Assembly: GCA_024398105.1 (NCBI GenBank)
Contig: JAKSJP010000009.1
Span: forward strand, 1-64,000
Direction: 5' to 3'
Source: Bacteroidales bacterium
GTDB taxonomy: Bacteria > Bacteroidota > Bacteroidia > Bacteroidales > UBA932
DNA: 64,000 bases
Shown: in pieces, positions 20,772-31,400 of the stretch
Position numbering within the stretch: position 1 is the stretch's first letter
How the letters are laid out: every line of letters begins with the position of its first letter
Position numbers and translations under genes: made by a program
The notes under the pieces: generated by a model
The model's input: the letters and a program-made list of their open reading frames with translations, nothing else
Told to the model about the DNA's origin: nothing
Database searches by the model: none

Positions 20772-21641
20772 TTATATCAGCAGCAATACAATCGCTGCTG
20801 AAGCGAGAACGATGCCGCCGATCTGGACAGGTCTGAGCTTCTCCTTGAAGAAGATCACGCCGATAAGGAGCGAGAGGAATACGACTCCGACGTTGTAGAG
20901 AGGGTAGAAGACGACTGAGTCCATCAGGCCGAGCGCCTTGAGCATCAAGGCTGTGCAGCTAGAGTTGAAAAGTCCGAGGATGATGCCTCCCGGGATGGCC
21001 TTCCAGCTGAAAGGATGCTCGCTGAAGTGGCCGCGCACCAGATATGCCACGACGCAGAACACGGCTGCGGTGCTGAAGATGAAGAGCATTATGTTGCCCT
21101 GGTTGCCGTCCGTGCCGATCTGCGCCTTGAGGTACTTGAGAAGGAAATCACAGATGCCATAGGTCAGGAAAACAGCCACCGGCATCAGCGAATCACCGAT
21201 ATCGAACTTCTCCTTCCTGGTTCCTACATTGCCGAATATGAGGTACATGGCAACCAGCACCAGCGCAATCGCCAGCCAGTTGGGCGCCTGCTCATGGAAA
21301 GCGAAATAGCATGCGACGACAGCGAAGGCCATCGACGCTCTTGCCGAGACGTTCGTCACCGCCACTCCGGAGCGCTGGGTACTTACGGCAAGGACTAGGA
21401 TTCCTCCCATGAAGAAAAGACCTTCGATTATGGCGAGCCATGCCCATGGTGCCCTGATTGCCGCCATGATGCTGGAACTCAGGCTTTCAGCTCCGTTCCC
21501 GCTGAGTACAAGGCTGACGGCGATCGCCGTCAGATAGTTCACGAAAACGCCCTGGAAGGTGTCGATCCCGATCTTACGGAACATCTTGAAACATACGGAA
21601 AGGGATGCGCCGCAAAGGATGGCAAGTATGAGATAGACCAT
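20772..21641 (-). CDS. EamA/DMT-family membrane transporter
   Basis: A 289-residue inner-membrane protein with about ten hydrophobic helices in two halves, as in drug/metabolite (EamA) transporters. The N-terminal half contains FQGVFVNYLTA and the second half ends with the typical GGIVLASAAIVLLLI helix. Substrates of this family include amino acids, nucleotides and small metabolites; none can be assigned here. It has its own TATCTTTG promoter box and is divergent from the GH43-like gene. Confidence 0.82.
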   Translation of the reverse strand: MVYLILAILCGASLSVCFKMFRKIGIDTFQGVFVNYLTAIAVSLVLSGNGAESLSSSIMAAIRAPWAWLAIIEGLFFMGGILVLAVSTQRSGVAVTNVSARASMAFAVVACYFAFHEQAPNWLAIALVLVAMYLIFGNVGTRKEKFDIGDSLMPVAVFLTYGICDFLLKYLKAQIGTDGNQGNIMLFIFSTAAVFCVVAYLVRGHFSEHPFSWKAIPGGIILGLFNSSCTALMLKALGLMDSVVFYPLYNVGVVFLSLLIGVIFFKEKLRPVQIGGIVLASAAIVLLLI

Positions 21642-21663
21642 AATCTTTCAAATTTTTGTCAGA

Positions 21664-21671
21664 CAAAGATA
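21664..21671 (-). promoter_or_regulatory. Bacteroidota -7 box for the EamA transporter
   Basis: The minus strand reads TATCTTTG, an exact TAnnTTTG match, 22 bases upstream of the start codon. Confidence 0.6.
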
Positions 21672-21760
21672 CGATAATTGCTTTATTACAGAATTATTTG
21701 CTAATTTTAACGGAAACTAGCCCGATAGGGCCACACACATAGAACACTAAATCTCGTAAT

Positions 21761-23881
21761 ATGAAAACTAGCATTCTCAGAAATCTGGCAGTAGCTGCAT
21801 TCGCTCTTACCATGGGCGCTACAGCATTTGCGCAGCCTGCGCAGCAGCCTAAGACTTTCGCGAACCCTCTCGACGTCATCATCGGCAATGAGAGAGCATA
21901 TCGTGGAGGTGAGCCTATCGTACTCATCTATCAGGATGATTACTATCTCTTCGTATCCCACAGAAAGGGTTACTGGTATGGAAAGGACATGCAGAACTGG
22001 ACCTATGTCGACGCTCCGAACTATCCGGGCGGAGTCGTTTCAGTAGTCGAGATGGACGGACAGCTCATCGGCTGTTCGATGAACAACAAGAACGTCTATC
22101 GTGCAGTTGACCCTAAGAAGGGCGAGTGGGTGAAGATCGGAGAGCTTTCAAGTGACCGTTACGGCGATGCCAACATGTTCGTTGACGACGACGGCAAGCT
22201 CTACCTCTACTTCGGTTGGTCACAGATCATGCCTTTCCAGGTAGTCGAGCTTGACAAGAAGACCTTCAAGGAGAAGACAAAGCCTACTCCACTTTTCTGG
22301 AGCGACATCAAGAACCATGGTTTCGAGGTACGTAAGCCAGAGGATGTGATCTACTCTATCTTCAACGGCAGACGTGACTACAACCCTGAGGAGCTTCCTT
22401 GGATCGAGGGTCCATACGTAATAAAGCACAACAACCTCTACTACCTCCAGTATGCAGCCATCGGTCTTGAGTTCATCTCTTACTCACACGGTGTATACGT
22501 AGCCGACAACCCTCTCGGACCATTCAAGTACTCAGAGCACAACCCTCTTACCTTCAAGACCAGCGGTTTCCAGGTAGGTGCAGGCCATGGCAGCACATTC
22601 CATGACAAGAAGGGCAACCTCTGGACAATCTGTATGATCCCTGCACAGTACGGTGAGGGTGGCCGTGGCTCAGAGCTCGCCATCTATCCTACAGCAGTGG
22701 ATGCTGACGGTGTAATGTATTCTAACACCGCATACGGTGACTATCCTCAGTACTATGCTGAGTACAGACGCGTAGGCGGCACTGAGAACTATACTGACTG
22801 GAAGCTTCTCTCAGTCAACAAGAAGCCTATCGTATCTTCTACACTCGATCCTAAGTACAAGGCAGCAAATGCCCTCGACGAGGACTTCAAGACCTGCTGG
22901 GCAGCAGCTACCGGCGATCCAGGTGAGTACTTCATCGTAGACTTCGGTGCAAAGGCATCTATCAACGCAATCCAGATCAACTGGGACCACATCGGTGCAA
23001 CACCTGCTCCTGGCCGTCAGAACAGCGCGCCTGCACAGGCTCAGCCAGAGGTTACATACCAGTGCTATGAGGTCTTCACCTCACTCGACAACCAGAACTG
23101 GACAAAGATCATCAGCAAGCCACGCAACCTTGAGGAGCGCAAGCACGACTACACCGAGATGGCAAAGCCTGTAGAGGCTCGCTACGTAAAGGTAGTCAAC
23201 GTATCTACATACGACGGTGCCAAGTTCTGTATCAAGGACCTCCGCGTGTTCGGTACCACTCCTAAGGCAAAGGTTACCCCTGTATATGACTTCCTCGCAG
23301 TCCGCAATCCTGAGGACCGTCGTGAGGCCAACCTCCTCTGGAACCCTGTTCCAGGTGCAGACGGCTACGTAGTACGCTACGGTATCGAGAAGGACAAGCT
23401 CTATAACAGCTACATCGTATACGACAAGAACACTCTCTACATGCACAGCCTCAACACCAACCCTGAGTACTACTTCCAGGTAGAGGCATTCGACAGCGGT
23501 CTTGACACATACCGTGAGAACTCTCTCGAGACCCTCGGCAGCGGTGCTGAGATCCAGCTTGCACAGCGTCCAAAGCAGGGCCAGTTCTCTGCATACCGTG
23601 AGCAGAGCAATGCTGTCATCCAGATGCTCAAGGACGGTCCAGGCGAGTATGTATTCGACAACGTAGTTCCTGGTAACTGGATCCTCAACCACTCATACGG
23701 TCCAGTCCTCTGGGCAGGTGAACTCACAGAGAAGGAGCTCATCAGCAACGAGGCAAACCCTGCACCTACAGTCGAGGCAGACCTTACACTCCTCGGTGTC
23801 GGTGACCAGATCACCGGTATCCTCCAGATGAAGATCATTCCTGGTAAGGAGAGCGGTAAGCTTGTAGTTATCAAGAAGTAA
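21761..23881 (+). CDS. GH43-like secreted beta-propeller glycosidase with F5/8C and Fn3 domains
   Basis: A 706-residue secreted protein with a signal peptide cut near TAFAQ. Residues about 33-345 look like a five-bladed propeller of the GH43/GH117 clan ('IYQDDYYLFVSHRKGYW', 'DANMFVDDDGKLYLYFGW', 'WIEGPYVIKHNNLYYLQYA'). The last of these contains the Glu-Gly-Pro typical of the clan's general acid. Residues about 350-500 form a discoidin-like F5/8C (CBM32-like) domain, and about 505-600 an Fn3-like domain. Likely substrates are arabinose- or xylose-containing glycans; the subfamily is not assigned. The gene ends at a strong hairpin terminator. Confidence 0.8.
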   Translation: MKTSILRNLAVAAFALTMGATAFAQPAQQPKTFANPLDVIIGNERAYRGGEPIVLIYQDDYYLFVSHRKGYWYGKDMQNWTYVDAPNYPGGVVSVVEMDGQLIGCSMNNKNVYRAVDPKKGEWVKIGELSSDRYGDANMFVDDDGKLYLYFGWSQIMPFQVVELDKKTFKEKTKPTPLFWSDIKNHGFEVRKPEDVIYSIFNGRRDYNPEELPWIEGPYVIKHNNLYYLQYAAIGLEFISYSHGVYVADNPLGPFKYSEHNPLTFKTSGFQVGAGHGSTFHDKKGNLWTICMIPAQYGEGGRGSELAIYPTAVDADGVMYSNTAYGDYPQYYAEYRRVGGTENYTDWKLLSVNKKPIVSSTLDPKYKAANALDEDFKTCWAAATGDPGEYFIVDFGAKASINAIQINWDHIGATPAPGRQNSAPAQAQPEVTYQCYEVFTSLDNQNWTKIISKPRNLEERKHDYTEMAKPVEARYVKVVNVSTYDGAKFCIKDLRVFGTTPKAKVTPVYDFLAVRNPEDRREANLLWNPVPGADGYVVRYGIEKDKLYNSYIVYDKNTLYMHSLNTNPEYYFQVEAFDSGLDTYRENSLETLGSGAEIQLAQRPKQGQFSAYREQSNAVIQMLKDGPGEYVFDNVVPGNWILNHSYGPVLWAGELTEKELISNEANPAPTVEADLTLLGVGDQITGILQMKIIPGKESGKLVVIKK

Positions 23882-23894
23882 TTTCTAAAGTAAT

Positions 23895-23930
23895 AAAGAC
23901 AGGCTGGCCGAGTAGACCAGCCTGTCTTTT
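23895..23930 (+). terminator. Rho-independent terminator after the GH43-like gene
   Basis: Arms AAAGACAGGCTGG (23895-23907) and CCAGCCTGTCTTT (23917-23929) form a perfect 13-bp stem with a 9-base loop and a short T run. It separates the glycosidase from the 19-kb block. Confidence 0.85.
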
Positions 23931-23956
23931 GATATAAAAACCCCAGCAGTCAGTCT

Positions 23957-25291
23957 ATGAAGAAATACACCCATGCGTGGCTCGCCATGATGGCGATGAA
24001 GCGAATCGAGAAATCTGCCATTCCGGAGGATAAGAAATCAGATGCCAAGGCACTTGTCAAATGGTTCAAGGACTACAGGGACTTCGTGATCTCAGGATCA
24101 TGGTACCCTGATTCAGTGTTCAAGGACATGAGCTCCAGCCATATCGTCAAATACGAGCCTGACAAGACCAAGGAAAGCAGCTATTTCAGGCGTATGCCCG
24201 AGACTCTCGGTCTCTATCAGATGGGTCTCACTTCCGACAAGCTCGGCGATGCGTTCAAGATCACAAAGGGCAATCTCTGCGACAGGGTGGAGTCCTTCGC
24301 CGAGAGCCTGATCGACTCGTTCAAGATCCTTGACAGCGAGGCTTCAGGAGAGCCTATCGTACCTTCATGCAACCATATCGCAATGAGGTTCTTCATACTC
24401 TCGCACTACATCGCCGACTGCCACATGCCTCTGCATTGCGACGGAAGATCCTTCGCGAACAGCAATGCCGTCCATGGCTTCATCGAGGAGCAGTGGGATG
24501 ACATGGTACGTGAGTCCTATCAGATCGACGAGGACAACAACCGCTTCTTCTATGATCCGGAAGGCTATCCTCTGAAATCCGAGACGGTCCATCCTGTGGT
24601 TGAGGCTGTCGAGAAGGAACTTGTCAACAGGGAGTTCGTATGGCCATGGGGACCTGACTGCAAGAACACATGGGACTACATGAGCGGTATCTCACAGTAC
24701 TCATATCTCATGGCTTCAAGACTGGTTCCGGATGACAGGAAACCAAAGGATATCACTCCTGCATCTTACAAGAAGACGGATGCCTACAAGGAGCATTTCG
24801 ACGAGTACACCACCATCATCCTCAACGATGCAGTCGAAAGCATCGCCAAGGTATGGCTCCACGCATGGTGCCGTTACCGTGACTGGTGGCGTGGCTGCGA
24901 GCTTGCCGGCCTTAAGGCGGAGGCCAGGGCCATGGTCTCAGAGATCGCAAAGGCTGAGAAGATAATCGCCGAGCATCCTGCCATGATCACAGGTCTCGAG
25001 GCAAAGGCGGCGGAAGCTCTTGCAAAGGTGGAGGTCAAGGAGGCTGCCCTCAAGGCTGCCAGGGACGCAGGCCGTTCAACAAAGACCAAGGAGAACGAGC
25101 TGGCTTCTGCCGAGAACGCTCTTGCCAAGGTGAGGCTCAAGGTCGAGGAGTCCAAGGAGGCTCTCCAGTATGCACTGGATTCCATCAATGACCTCAAGGC
25201 ACTGTCAGCGGCAGCCGCTCTCAAGGTAGCAAGAAAGGCAAAGGAATACGGCATCTCCCTTGATGACCAGGATGATCCTGATGCCGTATAG
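23957..25291 (+). CDS. Zn phospholipase C/S1-P1 nuclease-like protein with coiled-coil tail
   Basis: A 444-residue protein with no signal peptide. Residues 1-315 fit the zinc-dependent phospholipase C fold. Likely metal ligands can be placed in order: His6, Asp52, His62, His150-x3-Asp154 with His160 (SHYIADCHMPLH), and His173-x3-Glu177 (HGFIEE). The H-x3-E pair fits phospholipase C better than S1/P1 nuclease, where His and Asp are used. The N-terminal Trp ligand of secreted family members is absent, as expected without signal cleavage. Residues about 318-430 are an Ala/Lys/Glu-rich coiled coil. It precedes the giant gene by 123 bases and is probably functionally linked. Phosphodiester or phospholipid cleavage is inferred. 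Confidence 0.7.
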   Translation: MKKYTHAWLAMMAMKRIEKSAIPEDKKSDAKALVKWFKDYRDFVISGSWYPDSVFKDMSSSHIVKYEPDKTKESSYFRRMPETLGLYQMGLTSDKLGDAFKITKGNLCDRVESFAESLIDSFKILDSEASGEPIVPSCNHIAMRFFILSHYIADCHMPLHCDGRSFANSNAVHGFIEEQWDDMVRESYQIDEDNNRFFYDPEGYPLKSETVHPVVEAVEKELVNREFVWPWGPDCKNTWDYMSGISQYSYLMASRLVPDDRKPKDITPASYKKTDAYKEHFDEYTTIILNDAVESIAKVWLHAWCRYRDWWRGCELAGLKAEARAMVSEIAKAEKIIAEHPAMITGLEAKAAEALAKVEVKEAALKAARDAGRSTKTKENELASAENALAKVRLKVEESKEALQYALDSINDLKALSAAAALKVARKAKEYGISLDDQDDPDAV

Positions 25292-25316
25292 GAACTGATT
25301 AAAAACGAGATAGTTG

Positions 25317-25347
25317 TTGGATACTAGCAGAATTATTTCTATCTTGC
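25317..25347 (+). promoter_or_regulatory. Possible promoter of the large-protein operon
   Basis: TTG at 25317-25319 and TATCTTGC at 25340-25347 are 20 bases apart. This resembles the Bacteroidota -33/-7 pattern with one mismatch in the -7 box. It lies 67 bases upstream of the giant gene. Confidence 0.35.
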
Positions 25348-25414
25348 ATCCTTGATGACCTAAAAGGCCGATATTCGATCTTTCAGTCTTCTTTCAGTTG
25401 CTAATTACGTGCTT

Positions 25415-28400
25415 ATGGATAACAAGGTGCTAGATGGTTTCCTGCTTAAGCTGGGTACTGTCCTTTCTTTGACCAAAGACGCATTGCTTGCCGATTTCCT
25501 CGGCGACATGCCAAAATATGTTCCTGACGTCTCTGTCCTGGACCAGTCGGATTCGTATGACTCGTTCAAGGCCAATCTGTCAAAAGAGAAAGACAAGCTG
25601 TCGAAGTTTGTCGAGTATCTCTGTACCAGACTGGGCTATGATCTTACTGCATTCGAGAAGAATCAGCAGCTGGTCGATCTCGTCAGTTCGATCTTCGCGA
25701 CCGTGGATTCTCTTGGGTCCTCGGTGAAGACGCTGGCCGGGAAGGGCCAGGAAGAATGGCAGAAAGAATTCGAGACGGTCATGACCCATGTCCAGGGTGA
25801 GAACGGGGAAAAGTTCACCACTGATGAGTTCTTCCTCGACCCTAAGGCTGCAGATGAGAAGCTGGCGTTCACTGCCGGTAAGCAAGGGAATTCTCTGACG
25901 GTTTCTTTCGTCGACATCGAAGGTGTCGGTGACGTCGGTGCCCTCATTACCACAATCAAGGATCTGATCAAGCTGATCAAGTCTTTCCGTGACTTTGAGT
26001 GGGACAGCATCAGGAAAGAGTACAAGGACTTCGGTGATTTCATTGAAAGCACATATTTCAATGAAAAGTTCGCGGAGCGCCTTTTCGACCATGTGATTTC
26101 AGTCCTTCTTTCAAAGGCGAAGGAAGTCTTTGATGAGGAAATCAAGATGATTTCCCAGTCGATCGGTGATTTCAAGAAGCTCATAGAGGACACTCTCAAG
26201 GAAGCAAAGGATAAGGTCGAAGGCACTGTCGAGGCTGCTGCAAAGGAAATCATAGACAAGATAAATGAGCTGAAATCTCAGCTTGACGCAATCCATAAGC
26301 AGTTGAGAAAGGCCGCCCAGAAGCTGTATGATGATGCTAAGAAGGCGGCGGAGGCTGCAGGAAAGGAGTTCACCAGGACGCTGGAAGATTTCTATAAGGA
26401 GGCATCATCGGATCTCTATTCTCAGTACACTTTCATCCAGGCCGAGATGTCAAGGCTCACAAAGGAAGCTCTTGGCGACTTCGGTAAAGTGGGAGAAGTC
26501 CTTAACAGGATCCATAAGATCCTTGACCTCTTCGGTATTCTGAAGACTCAGACAATCGAGATTGCAAAATATATTCCTGATACAGTCACACTTCCTAGTG
26601 TCGACATGGACGACGTGAACGGTCTTCTGAAAGATGCGTTCGATGTGTTCCCTGTCAAGGACATCAAGGATTTCATCAAGGATGCAGAACCTGTTGCAGA
26701 GGGTATCGTAGGAGCTCTCGATGCAGTGGGTGGCGTCACAGGTACGGGAAATCTTGGCTCAGATGCGGCCTCTGAACTTGGAAAGGACGTCAGTGACATC
26801 AAGAGCGAAGTCGACAAGTTGAAGGATATCAATCCTGGCAAGATCGTCCAGAATGCTGTAGAGGAAGCTCAGAAGAAGACAGACGAGGCTCTCGCAAAGC
26901 TTAAGTCGATGTGCCCGACCGTTGAGATAAATGTCATAGATTTCTCAAGAGTCCAGCAGCTGTTCACAAAGCCGTCTGAATATTTCAATGAAGTATTCCC
27001 TCTGAAGGATCTTGATGACGCGGAGGCTATTCTTGCCAAGATATATGAGGTCGCAAAGGCCTTCAATGCAAGTGTGCCGGATTTCAGTTCGGTTTCTTCA
27101 ATCATCAATATGCTTCTCGCCAGAATCAGGAAGGCGATCGATGAGATCGTGAATTCTGCCGACAAGGCATATCAGGAAGCGAAGAAGGAAGTCCTTGCCA
27201 AGCTTAAGAAGGTCCAGCAGTTCATACTTGATATCAAGAAGGTCCTGGAGGCTTTCGCCATGGAGGTGAAGAAGCAGCTGACGGATGCGTTTGATTCGTT
27301 CAAGAAAGATGTCCTCGGAGCTGCAGACGAAGCCAAAGGCCTTATCGCGACACTTCAGGACGATATTCTGAAGACTGTCAATGAGGCTCTGGATGAGGCT
27401 AAGGCCAAAGGAAAATCCCTTCTTCCAGACACCAATATTAAGCTTAGGAGTATCCCGGGACTCGATGTGAAGCCGGATACCCTGATGTATCAGCTCTTTG
27501 CTGAACCTTTCATCAAAGTTGTGCAGCAGCAGGCAAAGGAGCATGATCTCTTCAAGGGATTCGATACTTCATCCTGGGAAGACGTCGTAAAGGAGGCTAA
27601 GGCAGGCGGAGACGGAGCCGTGGCCCTTCTTGCCGACTATAAGTCCATCCTTCAGGAGATCGATGAGCGTGTGCGCACAATCTTCGATCCGAAGACTTAT
27701 CAGACCAAGTTTACGGCTGTCATGGAATCCCTCAAGGAGGAATTTGAGTCCCGGACTGCCGGAATTCCTAAGGATTATGATGCTCTCAAGAAGTTCGGCA
27801 CAGATTCTCTTGACAAGCTTCTCAAGGGCGAAGACCTTAAGAATCCGTTCTCAGGATTCGATTTCAATGCATATTTCACGATCGTCGCTGACGGAGTGAA
27901 GGAGCTGGTGCCTACTGACCTTGATGCATATTATCTTAAGTTCAAGGAAGCGACCCTTGCTGCTGTCGAGAAGATGGTGGCCGGATCTTCGGCTATGCAG
28001 GGCGATATCCAGGAAGCCCTTAAGAAGGCAAAGAAGGATATCAGCTACTATAATGACCAGCTGAAGTCTTTTGCACAGGATATTTTCTCTGCTTACTGGA
28101 AGGAACTTAAGTCTGCAGTCTACAAACTTGTGGTCAGACCTCTGGTATCACTCGTCGAGACCGTCGTCAGGAAGTGGGTGCGCGAGCTTATCCAGAAAGT
28201 CATCACCGAGGTCATCGCCGCTGTCAAGAAGCAGGCGCTTCTCGCATATGACGAATATAAGGATGTCTTCAAGGAGGTCCAGGAGGATGTCAAGGACGCC
28301 GTCGCTCTCGTCAACAGTGTGAAGAAGGAGGCAGAGGCCGTTGCTCAGGACGTTACGGCTATGATTTCAGATATCCTTATGCTTTCGGAGAAAGCCAAGG

Positions 28401-31400
28401 GTATAAGCTCATGGCAGGATGGACTTGCATTCGCATTCAGTGTCTATTCGGCCATCCCTGATTCCGTGAAGGAATATGTCCAGGATCTGATTCCGCTTCC
28501 GAAGTGGAATTTCGATTCTGTCAAGCTGCCTGACTATAAGCTTGACATGAAGAACAAGTTCCTGGCAGTGTCTCTGTTTGACTATTCTTATGAAGATAAG
28601 AAAGATAACCATATCAAGACAGGAGTCTCATTCCAGCTGCTCGCTTTCGTAGGTGACAAGGCTGTCCTTAAGGAAGACGGTTCTCCTGAACTGGATTCCG
28701 AGGGCGATCCTAAGGTCCGCTCGGGTCTTTACCTGCTTCCTGCAATCAATGGTGACTACAACCAGGAATTCAATCTTGGTGAGGAACATAGGCTTGAACT
28801 GTCCGCTGCGGCTTCCATGAACAAGCTTGCAGGCGAGGCGTCGAAGAAGGACGACAAGTCCAAGGAGATCCAGAAGGCCTTGGCAGACGGTGCCATCGGT
28901 CTCTTCGTGACAAAGAAGGATGGATCCCAGTGGGAGCCTGAGTGTGAACCTCTGTTCTCTACCAAGGCGATCGAAGCCTGGTTCCAGATGACATTCAGAA
29001 GAGGTCAGGCTGGAGAAAAGGAGGCAAAGAAACTTGAGATCTACGATTCCGAGGTCCTCTCCATCACCATGGATGACTATCCTCAGACTTTGTACATCGG
29101 ATACAAGGACGGATTGGATTTCGGCTATAAGGGAAGTGTGAAGAACCTTGTCTTCAACCTGGATCTCGCAAAGGTGAACTCATTCTTTGAGGCTATCATG
29201 AAGGATAGCATCAGCTTTAATCTGGAGTCGCTTGAGATCGGTTATGGCTACAAGGATGGCTTTACCTTCAATGGAGATGCTTCTGTACGTATCCCTATCA
29301 ACAAGACCATTGATTTCAAGGCCGTCAAGCTTGACAACCTGGCCATCGAGGTAGGTCTTCCTAAGCTTCGTGGAGTCAGCCTTGGATTCGGTACCAATAT
29401 CACTGCAGACCTGAGCGGAGTCAAGCTTACCATGGCGGACATCGGCTTCGCACTGGACATGAACCTTCTTACCGAGGATTATAAGTTCGGCGATTTCGAC
29501 ATCTCACCACAGTTCAAGATGCCTGATGGCATCGGCCTTTCAATCAACATCGAGGGCACCCTTACCGGAACCGGTGCATTGAAATGGAACAAGGAGACTG
29601 GCGAGATCATGGGAGCTGCAGAGCTGCGCATTCTCGAGATGTGCGGCGCCAGTGCGTTGTTCATACTCAATTCAAAGCCGGTGGATGGAGCTCCGTTCTC
29701 GTTCATGGGAGCGCTCTGCGTATTCTTTACCCCGAGCATCCAGCTTGGAATGGGCTTCTCACTTTCTGCGATCGGAGGTTCTCTCGGTATCCATAGGAGA
29801 ATCGATACAGATAAGATGAGGAATGCCGTCAAGGACGGTTCGCTTACTTCCATACTGTTCGTCAAGGACCTCGACAAGCATCTCTCAGAGGTTCTTGCCA
29901 ATGTGACGTCATATTATCCGGTCAAGAAGAACCAGTTCTTCTTCGGTGCGCTTGCACAGCTCAAATGGGCTGAAATATTCACGATTGAGGCTGGTCTCTT
30001 CGTCCAGGCTCCTTCTCCTGTCCAGATACTGCTCGCCGGAGGTCTTCACCTGACTATCGCCGAGGCGGTTGACAAGCTGCTGGCAATCAATGCCAATTTC
30101 CTCGGCGTCTTCGACCCTGCCGTCGGAATCTCCTTCGATGCCGAGCTCGTTGATTCAAGCATCGTGGGAATCGAGCTTCATGGCAGCGTTGCGCTCCGCA
30201 TCTATTGGGGAGGCACGACCAAGGGCTTCATTCTTTCAGCAGGCGGTTTCCATCCTGAATACACCCCTGAGCCTGGATTCAATGTGGGCAAGATGAAGAG
30301 AATGGGCTTGAAGCTCGATTACTCTATCCTCAAGCTTTCGATGGATTCATACTTTGCTGTGACATCGAACACCGTCCAGTTCGGATCCGATACCCGTCTC
30401 CAGATCGGTTGGGACAAGTTCGGACTCAGCGGCTACATGTACTATAATGTACTCTTCCAGTTCAATCCGTTCGCATTCCGTTTCGATGCGGGTGTCGGCC
30501 TTGCAGTGAAGTGTGGAAGCTGGACCCTTATGTCAGTCGGTGCTGATCTTGACGTAAGCGGACCTGCGAAATGGCACATCAAGGGCAAGGCGTCCTTCTG
30601 GTTCATCCTTGTCAAGATCAAGATTGATTTCTCAAAGACCTGGGGCAAGAGCCAGAGTACATCAGACAAGAAATATATCGACATACAGTCACTCCTCGTC
30701 AAGTCGTTCGAACAGGATGAGAACTGGGCTGTGGTCAGAGGAGACCTTGTTGACGGTCTTGTCAACATCGCCAAGTTCGAGAAGGAGATGGGTCTTGTCA
30801 TGAATCCTTTCGATACTCTTGATTTCAACCAGAGCGAAGTTCCTTTCGGAACCGATATCGAGAAATATGGCGAAGATCTTCCTGGAGATGTCATGCGCAT
30901 TGAGCTTGACACTGTCGGATTTGAGGGTGACAGAGTAAAGGCAGCACATTCAGACCTTACTTCTTCATTCGCACCGTCACTTACAAAGAAGATGACGGAT
31001 GCCGAGAAACTCCATGCTCCTTCTTATAAGGATGTGAATGCCGGATTCAATGTAAAGGTCGACCCTGATGCCGTCCAGATGCCGGATTCTGTTTCTTATG
31101 CTTCCGTACTGGAGTCAGATGTACAGGATATCGATCCTGATATCTGGGCAGCCTGGGAGAAAAAGGCAGCTGGTGTGAAGAAGAAAGTGACGGCTGCTTC
31201 GACCACTACGGAGGAAGCCTCCGCTATGGCTATGACAAAGAAGTCTGTAAGGCCGTCATCCCGTCGAACTGCTACGGGCTTCAACCGATACATCAAGGAA
31301 CTTGACAGCAACTATACCGTAGAGACCAGGATAAAGATTGCGGATATCATCAAATGCATTGAAGAGGAAGATTATTCTGCAATCGAAGCTATCAACAAGG

